Shown here piece after piece: positions 1-10,656 of a DNA stretch of 64,000 nucleotides. Below the pieces are notes generated by a model. It saw only the letters and a program-made list of their open reading frames with translations, ran no database searches and was not told the origin of the DNA. Both the position numbers and the translations under genes were made by a program. The stretch is from positions 84,680,614-84,744,613 of the forward strand of contig NC_066585.1 in assembly GCF_024323335.1 (NCBI RefSeq). The letters run 5' to 3'. This stretch comes from Lathyrus oleraceus (taxonomy: Eukaryota; Streptophyta; Magnoliopsida; Fabales; Fabaceae). Position 1 is the first letter of the stretch. Every line of letters begins with the position of its first letter.

Positions 1-3000
1 ATGAGATATCGTGATTTGAACTTTGACCTAGGAAGTTTCTTTTGCTCGATCCGGTTAGCACAGTTAGAGTTAGGTCAAACTAATTGCATATTCATGATGT
101 GCATGTTCAGACGGTTTCATTGATGTATAGCATGTTTATTTTGGTGAGAAAAAGTTCATATGTGATTTCTGGAAATTGTTGGATGTTCCTGAGCAAGAAC
201 GATGGCCAAGCAGCGTTTGATCCACTTTTTTTCCATTTCGTTTTTAAATTCTTGTTTACCGCTGAAAATGACGAATCACAAGGCGCCAACACATTAAGTG
301 GAACGACCGTGTTTTGGTCTTGATCTCAGTAATTACAATTGTGCCATTTTCAGATTAATTTCATTTCATTTCTTTTTCTTTTTCAATTTTTATTTCATTT
401 TGATCAATGATCTTAGAAAATCCATATCTAATTCATTTCTTGTCCAAATTTTGTGAGGTTTTTTGAATTATTCTCCTTATGATGTGTAGTTTTTAATGGT
501 GATTTTTATGATTTTTGTGCACGTGTGAAAAAATAAATTGCTTAGGGATTGTTTGGATGTATGCTTCATGTATATGCTTTGCCATTTCACTCATAAAATG
601 ATGATGCTTCCATAGAAATGCTTGAAATTTTTTGTGCATGTTCTGGACTCTTTGCTGGTGATTTTGATGTATAGTTTGTAATTTTTGGATCCCTGGTTGA
701 TGAGATATGAATTTTTTATTAGAGGTGTGACAATTTGTGTCACACCATGCTTGATGAATTTCATGATTTTGTTTGATGTTCTTGTGAACATTGGATTGAG
801 CCAAATTTTTGCATGATTGAGCATTTGGATGTTGAGAATACATGTGAATTTTTCTGGATTTATTGATGGCATTTCCTATTTGATTGGAATTTTTCCCTCT
901 GTTTGGTCATTTGTTGATTTTTTGTGACACATGTTGGCATTTGATTTGTGAAATTCTGGTCATTAATTGGATGAGTGTGAAATTTGGAATGAGCATTGTA
1001 TATACATTATAGGTCATTGTGGTTTTGATCCCATTCATTTATCATATTTCATTTCTGTTTTATGATTATTGGAAGTTGATGATTGTTTTGATGCCTTGTG
1101 TTGGCTTGCTTGAACTTGTCTGAACTTTATGAATTTAATTTCCATACTTCCATTGGTCCAAATGAGCTGAAAATTGATATGGTACTCATTGAATGTGTTC
1201 TGTTTAGGTTGGAATTTTTGTGGAATTTATTGAGCTGTTTTGATATTGATTTGAGTGTGATCATTCTGTTTGCTCATATGTGGTTCACAATTGCATAGTT
1301 TGACTTAATTTGTATGTGAAATGGATTTGGTGCATAGTTTTGGTGTGAGACCAATTGGATTCTCTTTTTGCTTGATAAATATTGGTTTTGATTAATTTTC
1401 ACTTGCTGTTTTGAATTTTTCACCTCCTTTGGACCCTAGGCTTGTCCTAGTGGTCTTGTTTCTCACTTTTGAATTGTGTTTCAGGTTGAGATGCAAATGC
1501 CTTAAAGGAGAATGATGCAAGTTAATTGAGTTTGATTTGGATAATTGCTGTGAACTAACTTGTGTGTTTTGTAGGATGCTTGGCTCACTTGAGTTGATTG
1601 TGCTTTGCACATTGCATTGTTTTTTGTACATTGTCTGTTGATTCTTATGCTGTTTGTTTTGACTGTGTGATTGGTATACTGACTGTGCTTGATTGATTCC
1701 AGGTACCATAGTCGCTTTAGTTCTTTAAGAACTTGTTGTGCTACTGCTTGGTTGTATAAACCAATTGAGGTAGACTCTCTTGTCTCCATATAGTCTGGAA
1801 GACCTGGCTTATTATTTAGCCAGACAACTCTCTGAAGTCCTCCTTAAGAGGCGATGTTTGTGATTGTTTATATTTGTCCCCAAGCAGGTAAAGACCTCTA
1901 TGAGGCAATTGGCGGAACCCAAGAGATATGCAATCTATCTCCCGCTATTCTGTTGAGTCGTCCCTCTGCTCACACCACTGTGTTGATGCATTGGGACATT
2001 AACCCAAGATCTTGTACATTTGTACAGTCGAGTCAGTGTCTTGAGTGTAGAAGGGTTCCTCCATTCTGGACCCACGCTCCTTTGTCTGAAGCTCTCCCTG
2101 GCCAGGGATAAGAGCTGTGAAGTCTCATCTTCACTCACCTTTCATCTGCTTCACCCTGACTCTCGATGTCAGGGTTAAGAGCGAACACTACCCTGTACAG
2201 TTGACTTGCCTCGGCAGTCCACCCTTGTTTGAGCCTCACTTGATTGGATATAGTGTGTGCTATGTGAATGTTTGCTTTATTTTGATTGAGCATGTGTGTT
2301 TTGCTTTTTCCTGGTTAGGATTAGCTTGCTGTTGAGCAAGTTAGGTGTCTCCCCTTGGTTTCTGGCTAGAATTTCTTTCCCGTTCAGGGGAACTACGTCG
2401 CCCTGATCCTCATACCAGATGAGGTACGTAGGCAGGAGACCGTGTGAGGTCTCTCCGGGCACTTTTTTTTCCTTTTTTGTGTGTGTGCTTGACAGTTATA
2501 GGCTCGAGTTCCCGACTCCCTATTAAATTGTTGGTTGTTGTGTGTCAGGATATGGATGTAAGCCCAACGACTGGCTGTCCGTATCCTGATTGTGTGTTTG
2601 TTTGGTTCGGAAGCCGATGTAAGTCCAGCGATTGGCCTTCGGGTTCCAGGTTTGCCTGTGTTTGTGTGTGTCTTGTTTGGCGTGCGTGAGCCGAACTACG
2701 GCAGCTCTGATTCTCGTTCCAGACGAGATACGTAGGCATATGACGCGATGTCCTAGCGAGCCCTCTCCCCTATTCTTCCACCTGTGTTGTCTTCAGTGTG
2801 TGTGTGTGATGTTTGTTTTAGCAACCTTTTCTTTCTTTTAGAGCGTGGATCCCGTCGAGTACGACGGACATGAGGGGTGCTAATACCTTCCCCTTGCGTA
2901 ACCGACTCCCGATCCCTTCTCTTTGGTCGCGAGACCATGCTTTTCCCAGGTTTACTCTGAGCGTTTCCTTTCCCTCCTTTTGGGATAAATAACGCACGGT

Positions 3001-3056
3001 GGCGGCTCTGTGTTGTTTTTGTTTCAGCCCGCCGGTTGTTTTTCGCGGATGCGACA
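1..3056 (+). mobile_element. Ogre-type (Ty3/gypsy Tat) LTR, 3' part, truncated by window start
   Basis: This stretch is non-coding and matches, in blocks, the reverse complement of the LTRs of the complete Ogre at 32052-60079. Shared blocks include the hairpin at 724-746, the 'tcctccttaagaggc' block near 1838, the sub-repeats around 2550-2750 with 'gatgtaag-cc-a-cga', and the terminal 'ggtggcggctct' region near 2998. It ends in gcgaca at 3056. No tRNA-complementary primer site follows; hAT coding sequence follows directly. It is therefore a 3' LTR or a solo LTR in + orientation, opposite to the complete Ogre. The rest lies to the left of the window. It clearly belongs to a different Ogre subfamily from the 28-kb copy. 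Confidence 0.75.
724..746. repeat. 23-bp hairpin conserved between Ogre LTR families
   Basis: A perfect inverted repeat has arms ggtgtgaca and tgtcacacc around a 5-nt loop (atttg). The same 23 bases occur in reverse complement in both LTRs of the 28-kb Ogre (35291-35313 and 56408-56430), although the flanking LTR sequence is much diverged. Confidence 0.8.
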
Positions 3057-3260
3057 ATATGGACCCCATTTTAGATAAGCTCTTCGTATTGCATCCACTT
3101 GATTTGGTGGATATTGCCAAATCGAATGACGCTTTCCAGGATCGCGTTCCAAAGAATTTTCAAAACCATGATGCTCTTCAATTGTTGGATTCTTAAGAAC
3201 TGTTTCATATTCGGATGTCGGGATTATAATTTCTTCACTATTAGAAATTAGGAGCAACAA
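3057..3260 (-). pseudogene. hAT transposase N-terminal fragment (TTF-type zinc-finger region)
   Basis: The minus-strand frame encodes a segment with 'ERDPGKR', 'YPPNQ' and 'AIRRAYLKWGPY'. This is the pattern that opens the TTF-type zinc-finger domain of ZMYM1-like hAT transposases, usually seen as DPG-R, YHPND and VRRAYL-KGP. These proteins excise and reinsert hAT elements, and the N-terminal finger contacts DNA. Only about 65 residues remain. The frame is cut directly after GPY by the end of the Ogre LTR, so the zinc-finger body, the RNase-H-like catalytic core and the hAT dimerisation domain are all missing here. The exact start codon is uncertain; an intron in the leader is possible. The call rests on motif recognition and was not tested by alignment. 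Confidence 0.6.
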
Positions 3261-3692
3261 TGATTAAATAAACCTTATTACTGTGTATAACTATATTTCA
3301 AAATTACAGTATTATGAATTGGCTTAATAAACCTCATATAGATTATTTTAACACATCAAGAAAGAAGAATCCTAAAAATCTCAAAAACACAAATCAAGCA
3401 ATCACTTTAATTTGTTACTTTTTATAAAAGAAGAATGAATAAAGTTTTTTACCTGTTAGATGTCGATCACTTTAATCTGTTCCGGTTCTGGTGCCGGTAG
3501 CAAACCCATATGAGAAAGAAAGGAAAGGTAGGAGTTTTTTATCTTATCTGTATTTTAACCTAACTTTGAATGAAAAAGAAAAAATAAAAATTAATTTTAA
3601 TTTAAAATAAGGATGTTTTAGTAATTTAATATATATAAATTAAAAATAAATAAAAAGTTGAGGGGTGGTCGTGGCCTTCCCACGTCCCCCCT

Positions 3693-3706
3693 CAGTTCCG
3701 CCACTG
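3693..3706 (-). repeat. hAT terminal inverted repeat (one end only)
   Basis: On the minus strand the element starts CAGTGGCGGAACTG. The opposite end is not in the window. Confidence 0.6.
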
Positions 3707-3708
3707 AT

Positions 3709-4271
3709 CCTAAGTATCCGCATAAGAAACAATATAACTGTTGCCCGGATAATCTTTCCAACATTTAGTCCATGAACGAAAGCGGGAAATGATCTTTTCT
3801 TGTTGCCTGATTGAGTCTTCTATAATCAATGCACATATGCCATCCGGTTACTGTCCGGGTTGGAATCAACTCATTTTTCTCGTTTGTTATCACTGTCATA
3901 CCACCTTTCTTTGGTATTACTTGCACATGACTCACCCAAGCACTATCCTAAATTGGATAGATCATTCATGCTTCTAACAACTTGACTACCTCTTTGCGTA
4001 CGACTTCTTTCATTGTTGGATTCAAATGCCACTATGGTTGGGCAATTGGTTTGTAATTCTCTTCCATCATGATGTTATGCATACAATATGATGGACTTAT
4101 GCCCTTCAAATCTGATAGCACCCAACCGGTTGCGCCTTGATTTTCCTTAAGAACTTGGATAAGCTTCTTTTCTTCATGGCTGGCCAGAAATTTGCTAATT
4201 ATTACCGGTTTCTTGCATTCATCATCAAGGAACACACACTTCAAGTGATCCGGTAATAATTTCAATTCCAA
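3709..4271 (-). pseudogene. Athila A pre-RT linker and start of reverse transcriptase
   Basis: The 4032-4271 frame encodes 'LKCVFLDDECKKPVII' and 'LSDLKGISPSYCMHNI', the conserved linker between protease and RT in Athila elements; the Cyclops-like copy reads almost the same. From about 4030 down to 3709 the DNA still aligns with the Cyclops RT segment around 24455-24760, including the region encoding the first RT motifs, but with in-frame stops. The RT is cut by the hAT insertion before its catalytic aspartate motif. This is a dead fragment. Confidence 0.75.
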
Positions 4272-4307
4272 TTTGGTGTTCTTTTCCCCAAAATTTTCGT
4301 TTAATTC

Positions 4308-5110
4308 CTAAATTTTTGCCTCTTTCAATGGTATTTCTTTTACTGAATCAAGTTCTATTAAACATTCATTGAGTTCCTTTTCTTCTTTCGGATCAATGAC
4401 ATTAAAAACATTCATGAGGGCTCTTTCTAATGGTGTTGTCAAGTGTGTTTGTTTTTGTATTTTCACTATTTCTTCATCAATTGTATCAACTCGAAAACAA
4501 GCTCTCTTATCCTTGGAATGTTTCATGGCGTCAAAGAGGTTGAAGGTAACTTCTTCATCTTGAACACGTACTTTCATTAAACCATCATAAATAGTAATCA
4601 TCGTGCATGCGGTTTTCATGAATGGACGTCCTAAAATTAGTGGTACATCATTATCTTCCTCTATATCCATGCCAATAAAATCGATAGGGAATAAAAACTT
4701 ATCTACCTTGACCAACACGTCTTCGGCAATACCTGATGTCTTTGTGACTGATTTGTCGGCTAGTTGCAAAGTCATCCAAATATTCTTCATATCCAAATCA
4801 CCAATTCTTCGTACTACTGAGAGTGGAATGAGTTTTATACTTGAGCCAAGATCAATCAATGCTTTCCCAACGTTTATGTTCCCAATTGCGACAGGTAACA
4901 TAACTCTTCCTGGATCTTTTTCTTTTTGTGGAAGTGTTCGTTGAATGATCGCATTGCAGCTTGCATCAAAATGTATTGTTTCTTCATCAATAATTCTTCT
5001 CTTCTTGGTGAGAATTTCTTTCATGAATCATGCATACGTAGGCATTTGTTCAAGGCCTCTACAAAGGGAATATTGATTTACAACCGCTTGAAAATATCTA
5101 AAAATAGAGT
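4308..5110 (-). pseudogene. Athila A aspartic protease region
   Basis: The frame at 4308-5024 encodes 238 residues with 'FDASCNAIIQRTLP', 'ALIDLGSSIKLIPLS' and 'VPLILGRPFMKTA'. The DLGSS motif is the protease active-site loop in Athila elements, which use DLG where most retroelements have DTG. LGRPF is the conserved C-terminal flap region. The order and wording match the Cyclops-like protease (active-site D near residue 697 of the polyprotein at 22095-27662). Homology continues upstream in another frame to about 5110, so a frameshift separates this block from the gag linker. Confidence 0.8.
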
Positions 5111-5845
5111 GTATTGCCTTTCTTTATCCTTTTTAGTTGGAGCATGAGGGTATGGTAGGTTTGTACTAGTGGATTTATCATTTTTTCTTTTTCTTCCCAT
5201 GTTCTCTGATTTTTTCTCCCTTCATTCGTTTATTTCTCATCTCTACCTTTTCTCTCTTGCTCATTTTCAACTAATTCTCCTTTTTATTATTTTCTCTTTC
5301 TTTCTCCTCTTCTTCTCTTTTCTTTTCTCCCTCTTCTCTATTTCCAACAACACTCCTTTCTTTTTTATCATTTTCATCACCATTTGCATTTAGCATTTTC
5401 CCACTTCTCGTTGTTATTACCTTGCAATGTTCTTTTGGATTTGGTTGAGTTATGGTTGTGAAGGTGCCTCCTTGTTGCTCCGCCAGTTGCTTTGCAATTT
5501 GTTCAACTTGAGTTTCAAGGTTTTAGATCAAAGTGTTGGTGTTTTTCTTATTTGCCATAGATTGTTGCATGAATTATTGCAAAGTATCTTTAAGTATGGA
5601 TGTTCTATTTGGCTGATTTGCATTTTACGGTTGTTGGTAGTTTTGATACTTATTTGGCTTGCTTGTTATCCATAGTCTTGTCTCCAACCTTGACCATAGT
5701 TGGCGTTGTTTCCGCGTTGATAATTTTGATTGCCTTGATATGGTGCTGGTCTTTATTGATTCCCCATATAATTGACTTCTTCATTGATTGGGGGACAAAA
5801 ACCAGTTTGGTGGTCTCTCGTACATAATTCGCAAAAACCTACTTG

Positions 5846-6646
5846 TTATGGTGCACTTGTCGAACCGTGCATTTCCTTAAGTTGTTGCGGCAATTTGGAC
5901 AACTGTTTTGTCAATTCTTCTACAGTTTGAGTGAGAAGTTTATTTTGTGCTAGTATTACATCGTTTGTACCCAATTCCATAATTCTAGGCTTCCTTTGCA
6001 CGGTTCCTCGATTATATTGGACTTTATGATCGGTGAGAGCCATTTAGTTGATAAATGAAACTACTTCTTCTGCACTTTTTGCTAATAAAGAACCACCGAC
6101 TGCTGCGTCAAGTAAGAGCTTTGGATGGGGCTTCAATCCATTGCGGAAGATGTGGATTTGTCTTAGATTGTCAAAACTATGATTCGAACATTACTGTAGC
6201 ATGGATTTGTAACATTCCCAAGCTTCGCATAGAGTTTCATTTGTAGATTGAGCAAACGCGACAATAGCTGTTTTAGCATCCATGAACCGGTTGTGAGGGA
6301 AGAATCTGTTAAGAAAATTCTATTCCAATACATTCCAATTGGTCATGGTTTACGTAGGTTGGTCAAGATACCAATCCTTTGCTTTGCTGATCAAGGAGTG
6401 CAGAAACAATCTCATGAAACCAACTTCCTCTTCAGCTTCGGGTGCACCTAACATACCGTTCAGTTCATAAAACTTTGTGAGATGGGTGTATGGGTCTTCA
6501 TGATCCAAACCTGCAAAAGGGTTAGCATAAATAATCTGCAATAATCTTGTTTTCATTTCAGATCGTCTAGTGGTTGGGTTGTTGGTGATACAGGTCAATC
6601 GCCTTGGGCTACTTGCGCAATGATCGTTAACAGTCTCGTCTGCCAT
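5846..6646 (-). pseudogene. Athila A gag remnant
   Basis: Two open blocks remain. 6350-6646 encodes the start of the gag domain ('FAGLDHEDPYTHLTKFYEL', 'LISKAKDWYLDQ'). 5846-6043 encodes the later coiled segment ('IMELGTNDVILAQNKLLTQ'). Both align with the capsid region of the Cyclops-like gag-pol. The DNA between them is still related, but it is broken by stops and frame changes. From 5111 to 5845 lies the decayed acidic and glutamine-rich linker with no usable frame; its antisense strand gives misleading hydrophobic ORFs. Confidence 0.75.
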
Positions 6647-6941
6647 GGTTCCTGTGATAGGAGTTGTTGATAAAACGGAAGTAGATTCCTTATTCTTTTG
6701 TTTGGTTAATTTCTTTTACTTCCTTGTATGTCTTTTGTTCTTTCGGGTTGTTCTTTCGATCTCGGAATCAAAAGGTACTAATTCCCTTGAGCTCGTACCT
6801 CGCATACACAAAGCTTTGCAATTTCTAACCAACAAATGTTATGAGAAAGTAAGAAGGTGTAAATATATATACAATATTTTAATAAATATACAAACTTAAA
6901 AGATAACAATAACCGTTATGTTCGTAATATCTACGCGTCAG

Positions 6942-6959
6942 TCCCCGACAACGATGCCA
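6942..6959 (-). other. Decayed primer-binding site of Athila A (tRNA-Asp type)
   Basis: The plus strand reads tccccgacaacgatgcca. It differs at three positions from the intact site of the Cyclops-like element (tccccggcaacggcgcca at 27720-27737), and it sits at the same place relative to the LTR. Confidence 0.7.
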
Positions 6960-6965
6960 TTTTGA

Positions 6966-8316
6966 TGTTGAGTAAATCAAAAGAAGTATTTTGTTATCGT
7001 ATCCACAGAGACTGGAGCGATATTACCAACGTTTTATATTACTGATATAGATTAAGTTCAAGTTTTTTTGGAAAGTTTAAAGTTTAAATCGAAAGTAATA
7101 GTGAAACGTAAGATAAACATAATAAAATAAGTGAAATTGTAATATGACAAATTATCTTGCAGGTATTGGATTTCTTCTACCGTTTACGTGTGCAATGTGC
7201 TGATTAATTTTGGAATAACCATGTATTCATTCATACTTCCACATACTTTTCAAAATAACATGTATGTCTACATGAAAGTTTCAAGATTCCAATCGGCTTG
7301 TTGAATCGATAATGTCTCAACCGATTAAACAATCTGATTGTATGAAGATCAAGTATTTTGAGGTGGATATTAAGACTAATTCTATGTCTAGCAATTAGAG
7401 TTTAATCGATTCGTTATCTTTGATTACTGAGTTCGAAAGCAATTTTCATTAACAAATTGAATTCATAAAATTTGACGATAATAACAAGATAGAATCAATA
7501 ATCATGAAAGCATGTTTATATTAAGAATATAATCAGTAAATATACATACGATTATGGTAGATTCTTCCAATCCCAGCAAGAGAGGGAGATTAGCTAGCCA
7601 TTTTCATCGTAGCTTGTACAAAAAGGAAGAATTGGAGATGAATAAGCATCAATGAAAATTCCTTGATCATTGATGCGTATCCACCTCGATTCTTCTATTC
7701 CCTCCCCTAAGTGTTTATTACAACCCTTTTTGACAGAATATAATAACTATTACAAATTGTTATCAAAACACAAGATGATTCCTTCTCTATTGCTCTTGGT
7801 CCCTTTTTATAATGGTTCTGGCCGTTTGAGTTTGCTTAGCGAGATGAAGTTTCGCTAAGCGAACTATCCTATCTTCTCCACTAAGTTTTGAGCTGTCAAA
7901 CCGCCTTCCAGGAGCCACCAAACTTCGTTAAGCAAAGTATACTTCACTAAGCGAACTTCCTTCGCCGCTCCTCGCTGCTAGCGAACTAGGATGTTTTGCC
8001 TCTAACTTAGTTTCGCTAAGCAAACCAGAGCTCACTTAGCAAATTGGGCCTTCGCTGCTACTCGCTGCTAGCGAACCTGAATGTTTTGCTTCTGGCTTGG
8101 TTTCGTTAAGCAAACCAGAATTCGCGTAGCGAAACATGACATGCTTTTTGCTTTGCTTTTTCCTTCCTTTGATCTATTCTTGTAATAATTAACCACACAT
8201 CTTTAGAAGTATCATTTTCTTGATAAAGTGTGTATAATCTCATGAATAAGTGTTTCCTTAATTCGATAAATGTTATTTTTAATAAGTAAATATTATCCAT
8301 TTTGGGGCATTTATCA
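6966..8316 (-). repeat. 5' LTR of Athila element A
   Basis: It begins tgttga next to the decayed PBS and contains the block ttgttatcgtatccacagag, shared with the Cyclops LTR. It ends gggcatttatca, which aligns with gggcatctaaca of Cyclops. The length is about 1.35 kb. The right boundary comes from that alignment and could be off by a few bases. Confidence 0.7.
7804..8133 (-). promoter_or_regulatory. Putative U3 promoter of Athila A: TATA box plus TCGC/GCGA inverted-repeat array
   Basis: On the minus strand ATTATAAAAA (7804-7813) is a TATA box. Directly upstream of it (7834-8133) lies a cluster of short inverted repeats of the type TTCGC-nnn-GCGAA: full copies are at 7852-7862 and about 8121-8131, with several half or decayed copies between. 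The younger Cyclops-like LTR has the same arrangement. Confidence 0.55.
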
Positions 8317-8335
8317 ATCACACAACCTTAAGGAC

Positions 8336-8990
8336 TGCTATCAACTCAAGAAGCAAATTAAATATCTCATCTAAGAAGGCCACCTAAAGAAATATGTCAA
8401 TGGAGACTCCATCCAAAGGTCATGAGTGAGATGTTTCTAGAAGTCCTTGGTCCAAAAGGGGTAAATAACTAAGTAATTGGACGAGGAAAGAATGACATGT
8501 AACACCTTTAATACATTCATAGGAGGATTTGTCAGGGCAGAAGACCGATTCTTCCTGCAGAAGATATGTTTTCCAAATCCTAACCATCAAAGGCTCTCCC
8601 ACCAACTCTAAGAAGGATGTTGCAAGTATCGGCCTGTATGACAACGACTTTATGGGTTATGGTCATAATCGTAAGGTGTGAGAATTGGATATTAAGAGGG
8701 TGTGAATTGATCAAGGAAACTCCGTGGAAATCCTCTATTGAGACATATTTGAAAGGCTTCACTTAGAACTAGACGACCTAAATGCTTTCAGTGATCATTT
8801 GTGGGATTCTCATATGAGCAAGTGTAGGTGAATGGTTATATTACCCGAAAAACCACATTTGGTGCTGAAGATAGCGACAAATAGATCAAGGTAGGGTAGT
8901 TGGATATACAAGCACCTTCCTTATATAACATTATTATAGGATAAGGAAAGTAAGGGTTATCTAGAGAGATCAAGATATTTCCAAAAAGTG
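8336..8990 (+). pseudogene. Decayed Tat-lineage gypsy gag C-terminus and protease
   Basis: At 8336 the frame reads CYQLKKQIKYLI, a stop, then EGHLKKYV, matching the end of the gag zinc-knuckle region in Tat-type gypsy elements (usually C-xLK-xIE-LI--GHL--FV). At 8706 another frame reads IDQGNSVEILY, a stop, then DIFERLHLELDDLNAF. This matches the Tat protease region (LIDQGSS--ILY-D-F--L), with TGG to TGA as the likely origin of the stop. Further partial matches run to about 8990 through frameshifts. No RT or integrase follows on this strand. This is a separate, older element from Athila A and B, and its boundaries cannot be placed. Confidence 0.55.
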
Positions 8991-9430
8991 TTATGTAGAG
9001 AGTCATAAGCTAAAACAAGACCCGATTTTTAGGAGTAAACATTGTAGGCATGAAGCTGGAGGCTAAACTGCAAGAGGATACGCCCAAAGATGAAGGCATG
9101 GCCACCCTTCTCCAGTAGATCACAAAGGTGTCATAAGAGAACACTTGTCAGAAACATTTCATTATTTTAGGTGTTGAGCCATGTGTATTTTAGTTCGACT
9201 TATTTGTTGGGTGTATTTAGGTGAGTTACAACCTCTGCCGTTTTATGGTTAAATTCATTACGTTATTTGTTTTGTGGGAAGAAGTTTTTTCCCCTAAGTT
9301 GGCAATAAGGCGCAAAGGTTTTTAATGAGCCCCCTCATTTTATTACATAAATTGGGATTTATTGTTACTTTGTTCACAAGAACCGACCAATGAAAGGAAC
9401 TTTACCAAAAATGACCTTATAGGCAACCAT
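8991..9430. other. Unassigned spacer
   Basis: No frame with recognisable protein, no LTR ends and no clear repeats are visible. It is probably internal sequence of the same decayed Tat-like element, but that is inference. Confidence 0.3.
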
Positions 9431-9680
9431 ATACACTGGATTCCCATGGAGGAATCCTTGTCTCCATTTGAGGTGATTTCATATGTTGGATTCCCTTAGA
9501 GGGATCCTTGTCGCGCTATGAGACGATATCATATGTTGGATTCTTGTTAAGAACTCCTTGTCTCCCTTCGAGGAAATCACACGTGATGGATCCTAATTTA
9601 GGAATCATTTCCACCCTTTGAGGCAATCACATGTGTTGGATCCTCTTTCATGAATCCATGCCTCCCTATGAGTAACATTA
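9431..9680. repeat. Five-unit 50-bp tandem repeat with internal dyad
   Basis: Units start at 9431, 9481, 9531, 9581 and 9631 with exactly 50-bp spacing. Each has the skeleton atatgttggattc-n-gaatccttgtctccctttgaggnaatcac, with about 60-80% agreement between neighbours. The first two units contain a ggattcc/ggaatcc or ggattcc/gggatcc dyad around a short loop. Confidence 0.8.
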
Positions 9681-10137
9681 TCATCTTCATGAAAGAATCA
9701 TCGCGATTACAAAGCCACAACAATGTCAAACCCTATTTAGGATAATATGAGGTAGTTCATGAAAATAAGATAAAGGTGTATAGACCCACTGTTTGATTAA
9801 TCCCCAATGGGAAAAGGACATAAGAGAAGTGGTAAGAGAATTAAAAAATAATAATTACAGAAATCTTTTGAGCAAAATTACAAAATACTCGCTAAGGGTG
9901 TGAATAAGTAAACCATAACCTCATTAGTCCTCTAGAGGCCATAATTCATCCAAAGCATCCTCTAGGTGGCCAACGCTACCTTAGAAAATGTATGCTTCCA
10001 CTTTGTGGCCCTCGTGCTTAGTTTGGGTGACCTCGCCAAAAAAAACACTTGGGTATCTCTAGAGAGGGGGTCTCCTTGTTGTCCACCATCTGGACATCAC
10101 AAATCACCTTGAAAAAATCCATTTAACTCAAGTTTCA
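9681..10137. other. Unassigned sequence between tandem repeat and coiled-coil remnant
   Basis: No intact frame is visible. The minus strand next to 10140 still gives short stretches that could be the C-terminal continuation of the coiled-coil ORF remnant, with stops. Confidence 0.3.
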
Positions 10138-10437
10138 TTCAGGATAGAGGACCCCCTTAGGTATTTCAATTGTTCATCCTTTAGCGCAGATAACTCCCCA
10201 TCGAGCTTTTTAAGAGAAGTGAGGGGGCCATCTTATATTTTTTCCAAGTTAGCGAGATGCCATGCCTCTAGCTCCATTTTTTTAGCAGGGATTTTTAAAT
10301 CCTCATTTTCTTTCATAAGGCTCCTCACTTTATCTAGGCGCATAACAACGCTTCCCTGGGCCATTACAAGCTTAGATTCCAATTTACCAACAACTCAAAT
10401 ATATTTCTCTCGCTGGGAAGTGCTCCATCAGAAAACC
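10138..10437 (-). pseudogene. Antisense ORF remnant with coiled-coil character
   Basis: The minus strand reads through 'MRLDKVRSLMKENEDLKIPAKK', a stop, then 'LTSLKKLDGELSALKDEQL'. This is charged, heptad-like coiled-coil sequence running opposite to the Tat-like gag-pro at 8336-8990. Some Tat-lineage elements (Retand and relatives) carry an additional ORF in antisense orientation, which would fit here, but the segment is too short and damaged to identify. It could also belong to an unrelated element. Function not assigned. Confidence 0.35.
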
Positions 10438-10656
10438 CCTTAGCATGTGGCTTTCTTCCATGCTTGATAGCTAGAGGGGAGACATGTTATGAAGGCCCAT
10501 GTAGTCAATAGGGAAATCCTCGGAAAAGGGAGATGATCCTCACTAAACTTAATGGCATCAAACACAAGATCACTCGATAGAGAAGGTTGGGAAGATAATC
10601 ATCCTTTGGAACATGACAAGAACCCTCTCCTTGCTTTTGTATCTTAGGTGGGCAGG
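10438..10656. other. Flank of Athila B 3' LTR
   Basis: Short decayed sequence directly left of the B LTR. No feature recognised. Confidence 0.3.

Larger units (their letters stand above)
3057..3706 (-). mobile_element. hAT-type DNA transposon, 5' terminal fragment interrupted by the Ogre LTR
   Basis: Read on the minus strand, the element begins with CAGTGGCGGAAC at 3706, the terminal-inverted-repeat style of many plant hAT elements. After an AT-rich leader it encodes the start of a hAT transposase (3057-3260). It stops abruptly where the Ogre LTR ends at 3056. To the right of 3706 the sequence is Athila RT homologous to the Cyclops copy (from about 3709), so the hAT element inserted into Athila element A. 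The 8 bases after the TIR (atcctaag) would be one copy of its target duplication; the partner copy is not visible. Confidence 0.65.
3707..8316 (-). mobile_element. Decayed Athila-lineage element A (5' LTR, PBS, gag, protease, start of RT)
   Basis: On the minus strand, from right to left, there is an LTR (6966-8316), a decayed tRNA-Asp-like primer site, gag blocks, a protease, the pre-RT linker and the start of RT. Each block has a recognisable counterpart in the intact Cyclops-like gag-pol at 22095-27662. Numerous stops and frame changes show old age. RT is broken at 3707 by the hAT insertion, and nothing further 3' of this element is in the window. Confidence 0.8.

Noticed and set aside
1..3056. 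Host gene exons in the left end (short ORFs such as 84-323 and 1098-1298)
   Set aside because: The whole stretch aligns in blocks with Ogre LTR sequence and the frames are short with no recognisable protein.
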